Made by a program: the position numbers and the translations under genes. A DNA stretch of 64,000 nt from positions 930,001 through 994,000 of the forward strand of contig WSYJ01000036.1 of assembly GCA_020186115.1 (NCBI GenBank), written 5' to 3'. Below, one piece after another: positions 38,601 to 47,037 of the stretch; the stretch's first letter is position 1, and each line of letters opens with the position of its first letter. This DNA comes from Histomonas meleagridis (Eukaryota; Parabasalia; Tritrichomonadida; Dientamoebidae). The notes beneath the pieces are model-generated. The model ran no database searches. It was not told the DNA's origin and worked only from the letters and a program-made list of their open reading frames with translations.

Positions 38601-39540
38601 TAACAAGAAAACTAATTCAATAAGTACGAGCAATGATTATAATAATGAATCAGAAAGTAACAACGAATCAAATGTTAAAGATGAAAATAATAAAATAAAT
38701 AATAATAACAGTTTAAACGAAGATGACAATGATAGCTTAAAGAATAATAAAAATAAATCAGATAACGACAGTTTAGTCGGTAATGAAAATGATAAAACTA
38801 AAGATAACGACAGCTTAAATGGAGATAAAAATGTTAAATTTACAGATGACAATAAAGTAACAGAAAATAACAAAGTAACAGATAATGACAGTTTAGTTGG
38901 CGAAGAAAATGTTAAATTTGCAGACAACAAAACAACAGACAATGACAGTTTAGTTGGCGATGCAAAAAGTATAGCAGACATCAACAGTTTAATTGGTGAT
39001 GAAAATGTTAAATTTACAGACAACAAAACAACAGACAATGATAGTTTAGTTGGCGATGAAAATGTTAAATTTACAGACAACAAAACAACAGACAATGATA
39101 GTTTAGTTGGCGATGAAAGCGCTAAAGTAACACCAAAGAAAAACATAAAATTTGTGTACAACAACAGATCAAATATAGAAAACAACATAAACGCAGACAA
39201 CAACAGTTTGATTGGTGATGAAAACAGTTTAATAGGCGATGAAAGCAGCATAGCGGATAACAACAGCTTAATTGGCGACAATAACAGCTTAATTGGTGAC
39301 GACAAAAGCGTTACAGACAGCAACAGCATATTAATGGGCGATGCCAAAGCCAACGCGAATGCTGCTGCCACACACAATGACGATGATGATGCGTCTGCTG
39401 CTGATGAACTTGCATTTTCTGCTGATGACGAAGAGGAATCGTACTCTTCGTCGGGCTCTGACGATGCGGCTGACTTTATAAGCCACTCATATCGCCCGAT
39501 ACCGTCTTATCTGATACAGCACTCGAGCGACTCCGGATGA
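35698..39540 (+). CDS. Large coiled-coil protein with NPFIAERNLQLRIQNSKS and SLVGDENVKFTDNKTT repeats
   Basis: 1,281 residues. The start is placed at ATG 35698 (MSTISYGSF); the frame opens at a TTG at 35665. Residues 25-250 are a long charged coiled coil. The middle is Ser/Asn-rich and then carries at least seven copies of NPFIAERNLQLRIQNSKS between Asn/Glu/Lys linkers. The C-terminal third has repeated DNDSLVGDENVKFTDNKTT units and ends in an acidic DDDDASAADELAFSADDEEE stretch. No catalytic domain is visible. The conserved short motif amid fast-changing linkers suggests a multivalent binding peptide, possibly cytoskeletal. Base composition shifts to GC-richer codons in the last 250 bp. Confidence 0.85.
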   Translation: MSTISYGSFDQIIGNKNGSNQSKYEDDYSEMTVEQLLDQKSQYIEELNFAEARKIEDIIRIKKDDAFLKIVEETKDKIFDEVNQAYDDYQNQCDEIEKKYEESELSIREKIDFSFQEMQNKHINELTEIEKKFSIELIQSRSKPIKAQIDYYNQAKLLARNNKFDEALRTKQKGDQIFENEQKQRKIKLEKKYKLLRSQIKTRQEKEIIILDEKLISELSKHKTKREESLANQSRNLKNQFISIRSKIMNQFSSSTSSIKTNSKKYKITQNELSSYFNKTVQQISGYNMESVSPISSPKHITSPSSKSVKSATTKLIESQEESDNSLCFEEEEHSSSASSIQSESDNAESVSSSSSGEIEQIENTHRRLQSNSAKMIPRLSNTNNNNNNNRERFNSLGLNRIKNPISGSQEQGNSQRFNSVGGTNTSENPYVAGKSLEGVKVQPFKIMPMRRQNSFISMKDNPLIIEHNLQLQRKNSLSVSFSKFSGLNTNNENNDFDSILSTNQEVDESKQQIKSLGPVSTNNEDNQVVVEKNRQIKRRYSVGPKFAENPFIAERNLQLRIQNSKSSNDIETPPIPTPPKRGEFTENPFIAERKLQLRIQNSKSVSNNNSENENQLNNDNNMKEENNENDKKEENQNEEKKVNNPPKLEENPFIAERNLQLRIQNSKSVNNNENENDKKEEEKKEEKKIHSPAKFEENPFIAELNLQLRIQNSKSVNTNNNNENENQLNNDNNKMEENNENNKKEENNENDKKEEKQIEEKKVNNPPNLEDNPFIAERNLQLRIQNSKSVSNNNNENENDKKEENQNEEKKVNNPPNLEDNPFIAERNLQLRIQNSKSVSNNNNNENENDKKEEKKVNNPPNLDENPFIAAWNLQLRIQNASSLNRVNSSQQIYKKYNSLGPETNDNILLEDKSKDSNRFNSIGEGFNKNIFKMKRSQSFKSKSLVMKPNSSNPFLLLKNRTKSVEHNKKTNSISTSNDYNNESESNNESNVKDENNKINNNNSLNEDDNDSLKNNKNKSDNDSLVGNENDKTKDNDSLNGDKNVKFTDDNKVTENNKVTDNDSLVGEENVKFADNKTTDNDSLVGDAKSIADINSLIGDENVKFTDNKTTDNDSLVGDENVKFTDNKTTDNDSLVGDESAKVTPKKNIKFVYNNRSNIENNINADNNSLIGDENSLIGDESSIADNNSLIGDNNSLIGDDKSVTDSNSILMGDAKANANAAATHNDDDDASAADELAFSADDEEESYSSSGSDDAADFISHSYRPIPSYLIQHSSDSG

Positions 39541-39779
39541 GAATTTGTGTTTCTATCGGAATTATCGATAATGTTTGTATATAATTCAGATGTCTAAACA
39601 TATTATAATACTCTAAATTTTTGATTTATTACCAAAGACTTTTAGGCAAATAGGGTGAGAAATAACTAGAACATTCTTTATATGAAATTTAATTTGTAAT
39701 ATATTTCATGTAAAGTATGTTCCAAAATGTTTCAAAAAATACGTAGAACATTAGCTATTGCTCCAGTTATCCACATATT

Positions 39780-40490
39780 ATCTTTATTATAATCATCTCT
39801 ATGGTGCATGTCTTATACTTCAATACCACCATCTGTTTTAATAGTGCTATTGATGGTATATTTATTGTAGATTTAGGATATTCACAAGATCTATTTAGCA
39901 AAATAAAATCTATTAATAGGATTCTTTATTAGATTTCCAATGATAGTTAAATCATTGTTAATAATATTAGATTATGTAATTTTTGTTCATTAGAATAAGC
40001 TGCATTTGTAAAATCATATTGATAAGTAGTATCTTCATTTTCATCGACAGTGACTTTACATGTGTGAATATTAAATATTCCTCTGTGTCTCAAGTCACTG
40101 ATAAAAAATTTACAATCTTATTGGTAACCATTAATTTCAATCGTGATTTCAAGTATTGACATTATTCTAATTAAATCAACACTATAACTTTGAGAAACAC
40201 TTGTATTTCCAGAAAAGATGTCTATATTAGTATAATTGTTTTTTTCACCTTGTTCATTGATACTAAAATATGTATGGTATACATTAAGAATGAATGTTTC
40301 ATTTTTATCTTCAAAAAATATATTTGTTTGTATTTTGTATTTAAATGATCATTTAAAGTGCAATTCATATTTTGATAATTTTCTATGTTATGTTGCAGAG
40401 GATAAAGAACAGCAATGCCAAATTGGAAATTTTATGAAAAGCTTCGGACTTTTGCTAGTTTTTGAACTTTTTCCTACATTTTTTGGAAAT
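39780..40490 (-). pseudogene. Decayed gene on the minus strand, family unknown
   Basis: Reading leftward from 40490, coding-like stretches appear in two frames: NYQNMNCTLNDHLNTKYK, then NETFILNVYHTYFSINEQGE, NIDIFSGNTSVSQSYSVDLI, an in-frame TAA after INGYQ, then IHTCKVTVDENEDTTYQYDF and TNAAYSNEQK, then further stops. There is no usable start. The extracellular-like beta-strand composition recalls trichomonad surface proteins, but I cannot assign a family. Confidence 0.5.
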
Positions 40491-40588
40491 TAAAAATAAA
40501 TTTTTTTTCTTCATAAACCATTCAATAACCGTCACAAATTTTACAATCGAGTTGACTTTTTAATAATAAAAATTAATCGCAAACATTC

Positions 40589-40596
40589 GACCGTTA
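40589..40596 (+). promoter_or_regulatory. M3-like / Myb-like site GACCGTTA upstream of ankyrin locus 3
   Basis: Identical to the site before the PH pseudokinase and fitting the M3-like pattern. It lies 42 nt before ATG 40638. Confidence 0.4.
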
Positions 40597-40637
40597 AAAA
40601 TTCAATACTAGGTTATTGAGTAGTTTATAAGTTCAAA

Positions 40638-41832
40638 ATGCGCCAAAAACAAACAACAACAAATCAGAAATCTCAAAACGAATGGGAAACATTAACAACG
40701 CTCAAAAACATAATATTTGGTTTGAATATCGGTAATTTTGCTCAATCAGCAAATTATATTACCACCAATTTCCGTAAAGAATATCCAATATCTTATGATA
40801 TCATTATAAGCCGAATGATATATACATCTCTTTTGATTAATAATAATAATTTTAATATATATTTGAGATTATTACAAGACATTGAAAAATATGAAGAAAA
40901 CAATAAAATCAACACAAGAATAATTAATATCTTTGCTCAATTTCTTCTTAAAGAAAACACACAAGAATCATTTTATTTTCTTAATTTCATGAATGAGCAT
41001 AATTTACATGAATCAAAAATCATTCAAAATATACATAAACCATTTTTTGTTCATATTAATCAAGATAAACCAGATAAATATAAATATTTTTTTAATCAAG
41101 AAAATATTTCTTATGAAGAACTTTCGAAGAATGATTTTGCACTTCATAAGCAATTAATTAAAGAAGGAGTTAATCCTAATGTAATTGTGAAAATAATTCG
41201 AAATGACGAAATCGAAAAACTTCAAGAAATATCATCACAAAATGAATTCGATTTTAACCAGAAAATTGACCCATCACTTTATGAAAGATGTTCATTTATT
41301 AACAAATGGAATGTTACATTAATTGATTACGCAGCATTTTTTACTGCAATAAAATGTTTTAAATATTTACTTATGAATGGTGCAAATATTGAAAATACAG
41401 GCTGTTGCAGGTGGAAATGAAGAAATTATTCATTTATGTGAACAAAATCATTCATCATTTGAAGATGCATATGAAACAGCAATTGAATTTCACCGAAATG
41501 ATATTTTCAAATATCTTTATGAAAATAAAATTAAAGATATTAATAAATTAAAAGAATTAGGTGAAAAATGCGTTTCATATTTTAATTATGAAATTTTTAC
41601 ATATTTAGAAAAAGAAGGAATGAAAATTAATGAAAATATCATTAATGAAGCAGCAAAAATTGGAAATATTTTTCTTGTAAAATATTTCCTTAAAAATAAT
41701 CAACTTTCAGAAAATATTTTAGTTTTTGCTTCATTTTCAGGAAATATTGAACTTGTTACATACATTTTAAAGCAAAAAGGAATTGATATTAATGCTAAAG
41801 ATATTTATTTACTTTATTTGAAATTTATTTGA
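40638..41832 (+). pseudogene. Ankyrin locus 3, 5' block with an 8-base deletion
   Basis: Two frames (40638-41420 and 41377-41832) together match the locus 1 block: SYEELSKNDFALHKQLIKEG, IIRNDEIEKLQEISSQ, LIDYAAFFTAIKCFKYLLMN, then ETAIEFHRNDIFKYLYENK. Near 41400 the copy reads ACAGGCTGTTGCAGGTGG where locus 1 has ACAGGTAAATATGCAATTGC followed by AGGTGG. The net loss of eight bases breaks the frame. Coding-like sequence ends at 41800 (NAK plus G), at the same boundary where the first spacer begins in locus 1. The locus appears recently damaged rather than ancient. Confidence 0.75.
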
Positions 41833-42890
41833 TTAATTTAAAATTTCAAAATAATATTTGGAAATTATTTAATTTATTTAATACAGCACTTACATTAGCA
41901 TCTGCAAATGGTCATACAGAAATAGTTAAATTACTTCTTGAACAAAAAGGAATTGATATTAATGTTAAAGATATTTATTTGTTTTATTTAAATTTTATTT
42001 TAATAATTTTGGATTTCAAAATAATATTTGGAAATTATTTAAATTATTTCAAACAGCACTTATTAGAGCATCTTATAAAGGTCATACAGAAATAGTTAAA
42101 TTAGTTCTTGAACAAGAAGGAATTGATATCAATGCTAAAGATATTTATTTATTTTATTTGAAATTTATTTTAATAATTTATTATTTCAAAATAATATTTG
42201 GAAATTATTTAAATTATTTGATACAGCACTTATTCATGCATCTCAATATGGTTATAATGAAATAGTTAAATTACTTCTTGAACAAGAAGGAATTGATATC
42301 AATGCTAAAGATATTTATTTGTTTTATTTAGTTTTTATTTTAATAATTTGGAAATTCAAAATAATATTTGGGAAATATTTAAATTAATTAGTACAGCACT
42401 GATTATGGCATCTACATGTAATCATATAGAAATAGTTAAATTACTTCTTGAACAAGAAGGAATTGATATTAATGCTAAAGATATTTATTTGTTTTATTTA
42501 GTTTTTATTTTAATAATTTGGAAATTCAAAATAATATTTGGGAAATATTTAAATTAATTAGTACAGCACTTATTCATGCATCTCAATATGGTTATAATGA
42601 AATAGTTAAATTACTTCTTGAACAAGAAGGAATTGATATCAATGCTAAAGATATTTATTTGTTTTATTTAGTTTTTATTTTAATAATTTGGAAATTCAAA
42701 ATAATATTTGGGAAATATTTAAATTAATTAGTACAGCACTGATTATGGCATCTACATGTAATCATATAGAAATAGTTAAATTACTTCTTGAACAAGAAGG
42801 AATTGATATTAATGCTAAAGATATTTATTTGTTTTATTTAATATTAATTTTAATAATTTGATAATTAAAAATAACAAGAATCGCTGAAGT
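41801..42890 (+). repeat. Ankyrin module array of locus 3: six modules on an exact 170-bp period, cap missing
   Basis: Modules of 84 nt start at 41887, 42057, 42227, 42397, 42567 and 42737, separated by 86-nt spacers ending in AG. All steps are exactly 170 bp. Two-unit blocks are essentially identical (about 42320-42660 and 42660-43000), a recent 340-bp tandem duplication. After the last module (ending 42820) the spacer continues but no cap with stop follows. AAGAATCGCTGAAGT near 42880 may be a truncated remnant. Confidence 0.8.
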
Positions 42891-43675
42891 AAAATAGTTA
42901 TTAAAGTTGTTTATAAAAATTTGTTGAGTGTGTAAATGAGAAAAATGATTAATTCTTTTTAAAATTTTATATGAAAGATATTTTTTTTTTAATAAATTTG
43001 TTTATATTCTGAAATCAAAGCTATGATTTTAATGTTTTTTATTTTGGGCAAAAATAGAACGAAATGGGCAAAGTGCCCCTAACGATAGGAGTTGAACAAG
43101 TATCACTTTTAAAACAGGCCTTGTAAATGAGTAATTTTACTATATCTATAATCTGTACCTTCTTCAGCTGCCCAGATTAGTGCTAGAAAAAATAATTTAA
43201 ATAATTTCCAAATATTATTTCAGAATATAAAATTTTTATATGGAAACAACTTTTTGTGATTAAGATAATAATTGCTACGATAGATTTTTTTATGGTCACT
43301 TTTTTCAAAAAATGTGTTGCCATTTTCCTACATACGTACTTGCCACATTTTTAGAATTTCAGGTGGGAATGAAAGAGTTTACACAAGCCTCATCAAAATT
43401 GATCATGAAATGAATTTCTTTTGTTTCTTTTTGCTCCAGTGTACACTATAGGCAAAAGCGCTGGTACACGAAATCCATTCTTAATTCTTTTACTGGAAAC
43501 AAAAAAGTTACCTAACCAGGACTTGTTGATGATGTTAATCAAAAAAGACGATACAGGATCTAGCAACCTATTATATGTAAACTATTCAAAACTCTATTTT
43601 CAGATATAAACGTTATATGTCCAAAAAACTGAAATTGTACGTTAAAATTTGGCGTACGTTTACAATTAACGAGAG
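42891..43675. other. Intergenic region with an orphan ankyrin-spacer relic
   Basis: AT-rich. A minus-strand spacer/module relic lies at 43145-43235 (separate entry). The short ORF at 43421-43609 has no supporting feature. Confidence 0.5.
43145..43235 (-). pseudogene. Orphan ankyrin module start with its upstream spacer
   Basis: On the minus strand, AATATTTGGAAATTATTTAA and further T-rich sequence reproduces the 3' part of the ankyrin spacers. It is followed by CTAG and CACTAATCTGGGCAGCTGAA, reading ALIWAAEEG, the start of a module. The usual ACAG is CTAG here, so YAG before CAC is kept although the Thr codon ACA is lost. Confidence 0.7.
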
Positions 43676-44878
43676 ATGAAAGGAAACACTCTGTCGATTG
43701 ATGAACTGGTTTCCTCCTCATCTGACGAAGAACACACTAACCAACAACTAATCAAAGAAATTGAGGATCTTCAAAAATCACTTCGTGAATCAAAGAAATT
43801 AAAAAATCAATTAGACATACAAATTGAAGGACTCGAATATAATATTAAATGTGCTGAAAATGCTAGAAGTATAGGCAGTAGATCCAATTTGAATATAACA
43901 CGAAGACTTCAGATGATTTTTGGACAATCATTAAAAGAAGATGATTTAGTTGCAAAAATTGCTGATTTACAAAAGCAATCAATAGAAGCCCGTGAAGAAG
44001 CAGAAACTCTTGAATCACGCTTGTCCACACTTAAAACCCAATTCTCAACACAACAAACAGAGTACAAACAAAAAATTCGACAGATGAAAGAAGGACTCAA
44101 ACAACTTCAAGTAAAAAATGAAGCAGCTTCAAAGCAAATTGCCATGATAGATGAAGAAAGTGAGCGAAGTCAAAAAGAACTTTCTCAACTTGATCAAGAA
44201 ATTTCTACTTTAACTTCTCAACTTCAAAATGCTATTGGCAATAATTTAAATATGAGTATTCCAGAAATAAAAGAAATGATTTGGCAACATTCTGATGATC
44301 GTATTCGCGAACAATGCATTCGAATATTTCAATCATTAAATTTACCATTTGATTCACGTTTGAATGCACTTGATATGTTAGATGAATTAAAGTCACGTTA
44401 TACTCAAATGCATGATCAAATATGTGAACGAAATATAGTGAACAAAGAAATTAATGATTTTGAACAAGAGATAAATAATGTTCAAGGAGAACTCAAGGCA
44501 TCAAAAGCACAAATAATACAACTTAAAAAGAAAAAAGAAGCAATTGAAGCTGAACTTAATGAACCAATCCCAAATTTTGAAGTTGACAACAAAGAAATTG
44601 AAAAAGCGAAGGAAGAACAGAATGAAAGAATTAATATGTTACGAGAAGCAATGGAAGATGCAATTAAAACATTAGGGTATAATGTTGTCGTTCCACATAC
44701 ATTAAAAGATATTTGTTATTGTTATTGCAATTTGATAAATTCAATTCAGAAAGAAATTATCAAAAGAATGAAAACCAAAAATGAAGAACCAGACTTACAA
44801 TATTTGAAATATAAAGTTGACATGGTAAGAAAACAAAACAGAGAACTAAAGAAAAAAATACAAAAAATATATGAATAA
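43676..44878 (+). CDS. Coiled-coil protein of unknown function
   Basis: 400 residues, almost entirely heptad-rich helix from about residue 15 to 300 (SRNLEDLQ-like charged repeats such as IEDLQKSLRESKKLKNQLDI, LSTLKTQFSTQQTEYKQKIR). A short less regular segment (IREQCIRIFQSLNLPFDSRL) breaks the coil near residue 205. The C-terminus is again coiled and basic. This is a structural or tethering protein by composition. No domain distinguishes golgin, kinetochore or flagellar proteins. Confidence 0.75.
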   Translation: MKGNTLSIDELVSSSSDEEHTNQQLIKEIEDLQKSLRESKKLKNQLDIQIEGLEYNIKCAENARSIGSRSNLNITRRLQMIFGQSLKEDDLVAKIADLQKQSIEAREEAETLESRLSTLKTQFSTQQTEYKQKIRQMKEGLKQLQVKNEAASKQIAMIDEESERSQKELSQLDQEISTLTSQLQNAIGNNLNMSIPEIKEMIWQHSDDRIREQCIRIFQSLNLPFDSRLNALDMLDELKSRYTQMHDQICERNIVNKEINDFEQEINNVQGELKASKAQIIQLKKKKEAIEAELNEPIPNFEVDNKEIEKAKEEQNERINMLREAMEDAIKTLGYNVVVPHTLKDICYCYCNLINSIQKEIIKRMKTKNEEPDLQYLKYKVDMVRKQNRELKKKIQKIYE

Positions 44879-44979
44879 AAATTATGTTTTGGTTGATTAA
44901 ATGATTACATTTTCCTTTTTTTCTCTTCAATATTGTTTGAAAAGTATTAAAAATGTGTTTACACAGTTCCAAAATCCAA

Positions 44980-45028
44980 TTTTTGAATATAAATCCGATG
45001 ACTTTTCATTCATTTGGTTCTATCGTTG
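44980..45028 (+). repeat. Copy 1 of a 48-bp dispersed sequence (second copy at 62746)
   Basis: TTTTTGAATATAAATCCGAT followed by GACTTTTCATTCATTTGGTT and CTATCGTT matches 62746-62793 with about three differences. It lies just past the coiled-coil gene, in non-coding sequence. Confidence 0.75.
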
Positions 45029-45090
45029 CACAAATGTATGAGCTTAATAAAATTATTTTACAGCAAAAACAAATAACAAAAAATAGAATT

Positions 45091-46641
45091 TTATATCTTG
45101 AACACTGTTGGTAATGGGTACAATGGACTTGTGTCCCATTCGTTAATTAAGAATTCCACGAAAGAGGACGCAACAGTTTGCAATCTTACAAACAAGTTCG
45201 GGTTATCTGTCGGATATATTACGTTTGGGCTGAAGACCATTGCAAGGTTTCCTTGGTCCATTTTCGTTTCTTCTGCAGTTTCGCTTTGTTTCTTTAAGAA
45301 GCCGACCAAGTACATCAATACGTTTCGGTTAACTATGTCCATTGCGTTAACAATGTCCATGTACTGTTCCTTTTTACTTTGGCCCAAACGTTCGGTTAAT
45401 GATTTCGATATGATTGCTCCCGATATGCTCCGAATCCATGACTTAAATAAGGACGAAAGATCATAGACATCAATGGACTCCAAAAAACTAAAGTCTCCCG
45501 AATTTGCACTATATTGATATTGATCAAGATTAACGGTTTTTCCAGATAGTCTGAAAATTCCATGCGTGTGCTGGCAATCTTTGGCAAGGAGCTCACTGAT
45601 GATCTTGTAGAGGAAAACGGGGATTGGAAGATTGGGATGTGTCCGTTGTTGAGAAAACATTATCTCATACAAGCTGACTCCAAACTGACGAGTGGATTTG
45701 GTTGGGTCAGTAAGTATGGAATCGACAGGCACGACTATGGGCTCCTCGGTGTTGAATTGTGAGATTGCCCGAATATATATATAAAATGCAAGATCTTTAG
45801 CAGCATCGTTAGAACAGTTGAGAGCAATGCGTGCCAAATGGCCAAGAATATATGGGAAGTAATCCCTGGAAGGAACATTGGTTGAGAGCATTATGTGAAA
45901 TAATTCAAGAGCTTTAATAAATGCACCGTCATATCGAATGGTGTTGGTTTGCTTGAGAAGATAAAGATATGTTTCGTTAACTAATGAGGAATCCTTTTTG
46001 AGAAAATCAAGAATTTCTTGTATTGTGCCATTAACTTTCTTAGATGGTTTGACTCCGGTATAAGCCAAAATGGTTTTGAAGATAAGAAGTGCTGTTTTTG
46101 CTATGTTTTTTTCTAACTTTAAAAACGTAACGATGAGAGGTTTCTCTTGGAACCCATAAGTTTGTGATGATTTCCTACCTTTCTTTTCTTCCACAATGCT
46201 TTCAAATAGTTTTGAAATATCGGCGTTGTTCGCATCAGATTCTATTGACTTTGGATAAAATAACGGTTTGCCATCATCATAGCAAAGAGATGTGGGATCA
46301 ACCGTTGTAGTAGTAGTGGTGGTAGTTTGGCGCTTCGGTGTAAGTGGTGATTCAGTTGGAGGTTTGTTTGGTCGCCTTGGAATTTTTTTGTGTGCTTTTT
46401 TCTTCTTCTTGCTTAGGTCAACTTGCTCAAGAGAACCACTCGGTTTCTTCGTATGTGAAACTACAAATGTACTTGTCCTTCTTCGTACTGTATTAGTTGG
46501 TTTTGTAATATATTGATGTGTGTTTGGGTCAATGACAACAGCATCATTTGGAAAATCCCATGTACATTCATGCGTTTTAGCATTGAAGTAGTAGGGCTCT
46601 CCATTGTGTTTGTAAAGATAATAAACATTTTGTTCAGTCAT
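45091..46641 (-). CDS. WW-domain RhoGAP
   Basis: 516 residues. Residues 6-33 form a WW domain (YYLYKHNGEPYYFNAKTHEC followed by TWDFP) that binds proline-rich ligands. A basic, Lys/Pro/Thr-rich linker follows. Residues 320-510 are a RhoGAP domain: FGVSLYEIM, then GIFRLSG with the arginine finger at its Arg, LSSLFKSWIR, and KMDQGNLAMVFSPNVIYP. RhoGAPs switch off Rho-family GTPases that control actin. The combination of WW and RhoGAP recurs in protists and animals. AACCGTTA (M3/Myb-like) lies 45 nt upstream of the ATG. It is head to head with the EPTQ protein gene. Confidence 0.9.
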   Translation of the reverse strand: MTEQNVYYLYKHNGEPYYFNAKTHECTWDFPNDAVVIDPNTHQYITKPTNTVRRRTSTFVVSHTKKPSGSLEQVDLSKKKKKAHKKIPRRPNKPPTESPLTPKRQTTTTTTTTVDPTSLCYDDGKPLFYPKSIESDANNADISKLFESIVEEKKGRKSSQTYGFQEKPLIVTFLKLEKNIAKTALLIFKTILAYTGVKPSKKVNGTIQEILDFLKKDSSLVNETYLYLLKQTNTIRYDGAFIKALELFHIMLSTNVPSRDYFPYILGHLARIALNCSNDAAKDLAFYIYIRAISQFNTEEPIVVPVDSILTDPTKSTRQFGVSLYEIMFSQQRTHPNLPIPVFLYKIISELLAKDCQHTHGIFRLSGKTVNLDQYQYSANSGDFSFLESIDVYDLSSLFKSWIRSISGAIISKSLTERLGQSKKEQYMDIVNAMDIVNRNVLMYLVGFLKKQSETAEETKMDQGNLAMVFSPNVIYPTDNPNLFVRLQTVASSFVEFLINEWDTSPLYPLPTVFKI

Positions 46642-47037
46642 TTGGAGTGTTCAGTCAAAAATTTCATACTTTTTCATAGAAGTTATAACGGTTACAGGTC
46701 GTCGAGTGTCGGGTTTACATACGCATGTTTTGAATACTTTATTTTGTTTATTTAATCAGGCGAAGGCATTCTTTTGAAAATGATTATTTTTGGCAATCGT
46801 TTTTTTTTCCAAGCAAACTAAGTCAATTTTGAATTCGGGGAAAAGTAAACGTTTTATACAAAGTGAGGCGCTCTTAATTTACCCCAAGAATTACCCTATA
46901 AAATATAAAGTAGTCAAACATTTCAATCAACGATGCGTCATTAAGGTATTGAATTTTGCCGATAGAACGACAAAATTTGTCAAAAAGCCACCAGCCATGG
47001 CGGTTAGAGTTGTTGTTCGAATACACTTCACATTGTC
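46642..47037. promoter_or_regulatory. Divergent promoter region with two M3-like sites
   Basis: AACCGTTA on the minus strand at 46686-46693 faces the RhoGAP gene. GGCGGTTA at 46999-47006 lies 31 nt before the ATG at 47038, and TTCACATTG next to that ATG is Inr-like. Both strings fit the M3-like pattern. Confidence 0.45.

Larger units (their letters stand above)
39541..40637. other. Region with a decayed minus-strand gene and the promoter of ankyrin locus 3
   Basis: The left part is AT-rich. The centre holds the decayed gene listed at 39780-40490. The right end carries GACCGTTA at 40589-40596 and GTTCAAA just before ATG 40638. Confidence 0.5.

Noticed and set aside
38637-39377. 246-codon minus ORF of serine/leucine repeats
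   Set aside because: It is the antisense shadow of the SLVGDENVKF repeats of the 1,281-residue protein, with no independent features.
43040-43110. Possible tRNA (GGAGTTGAAC resembles an inverted B box)
   Set aside because: No matching acceptor, anticodon or T stem could be formed.
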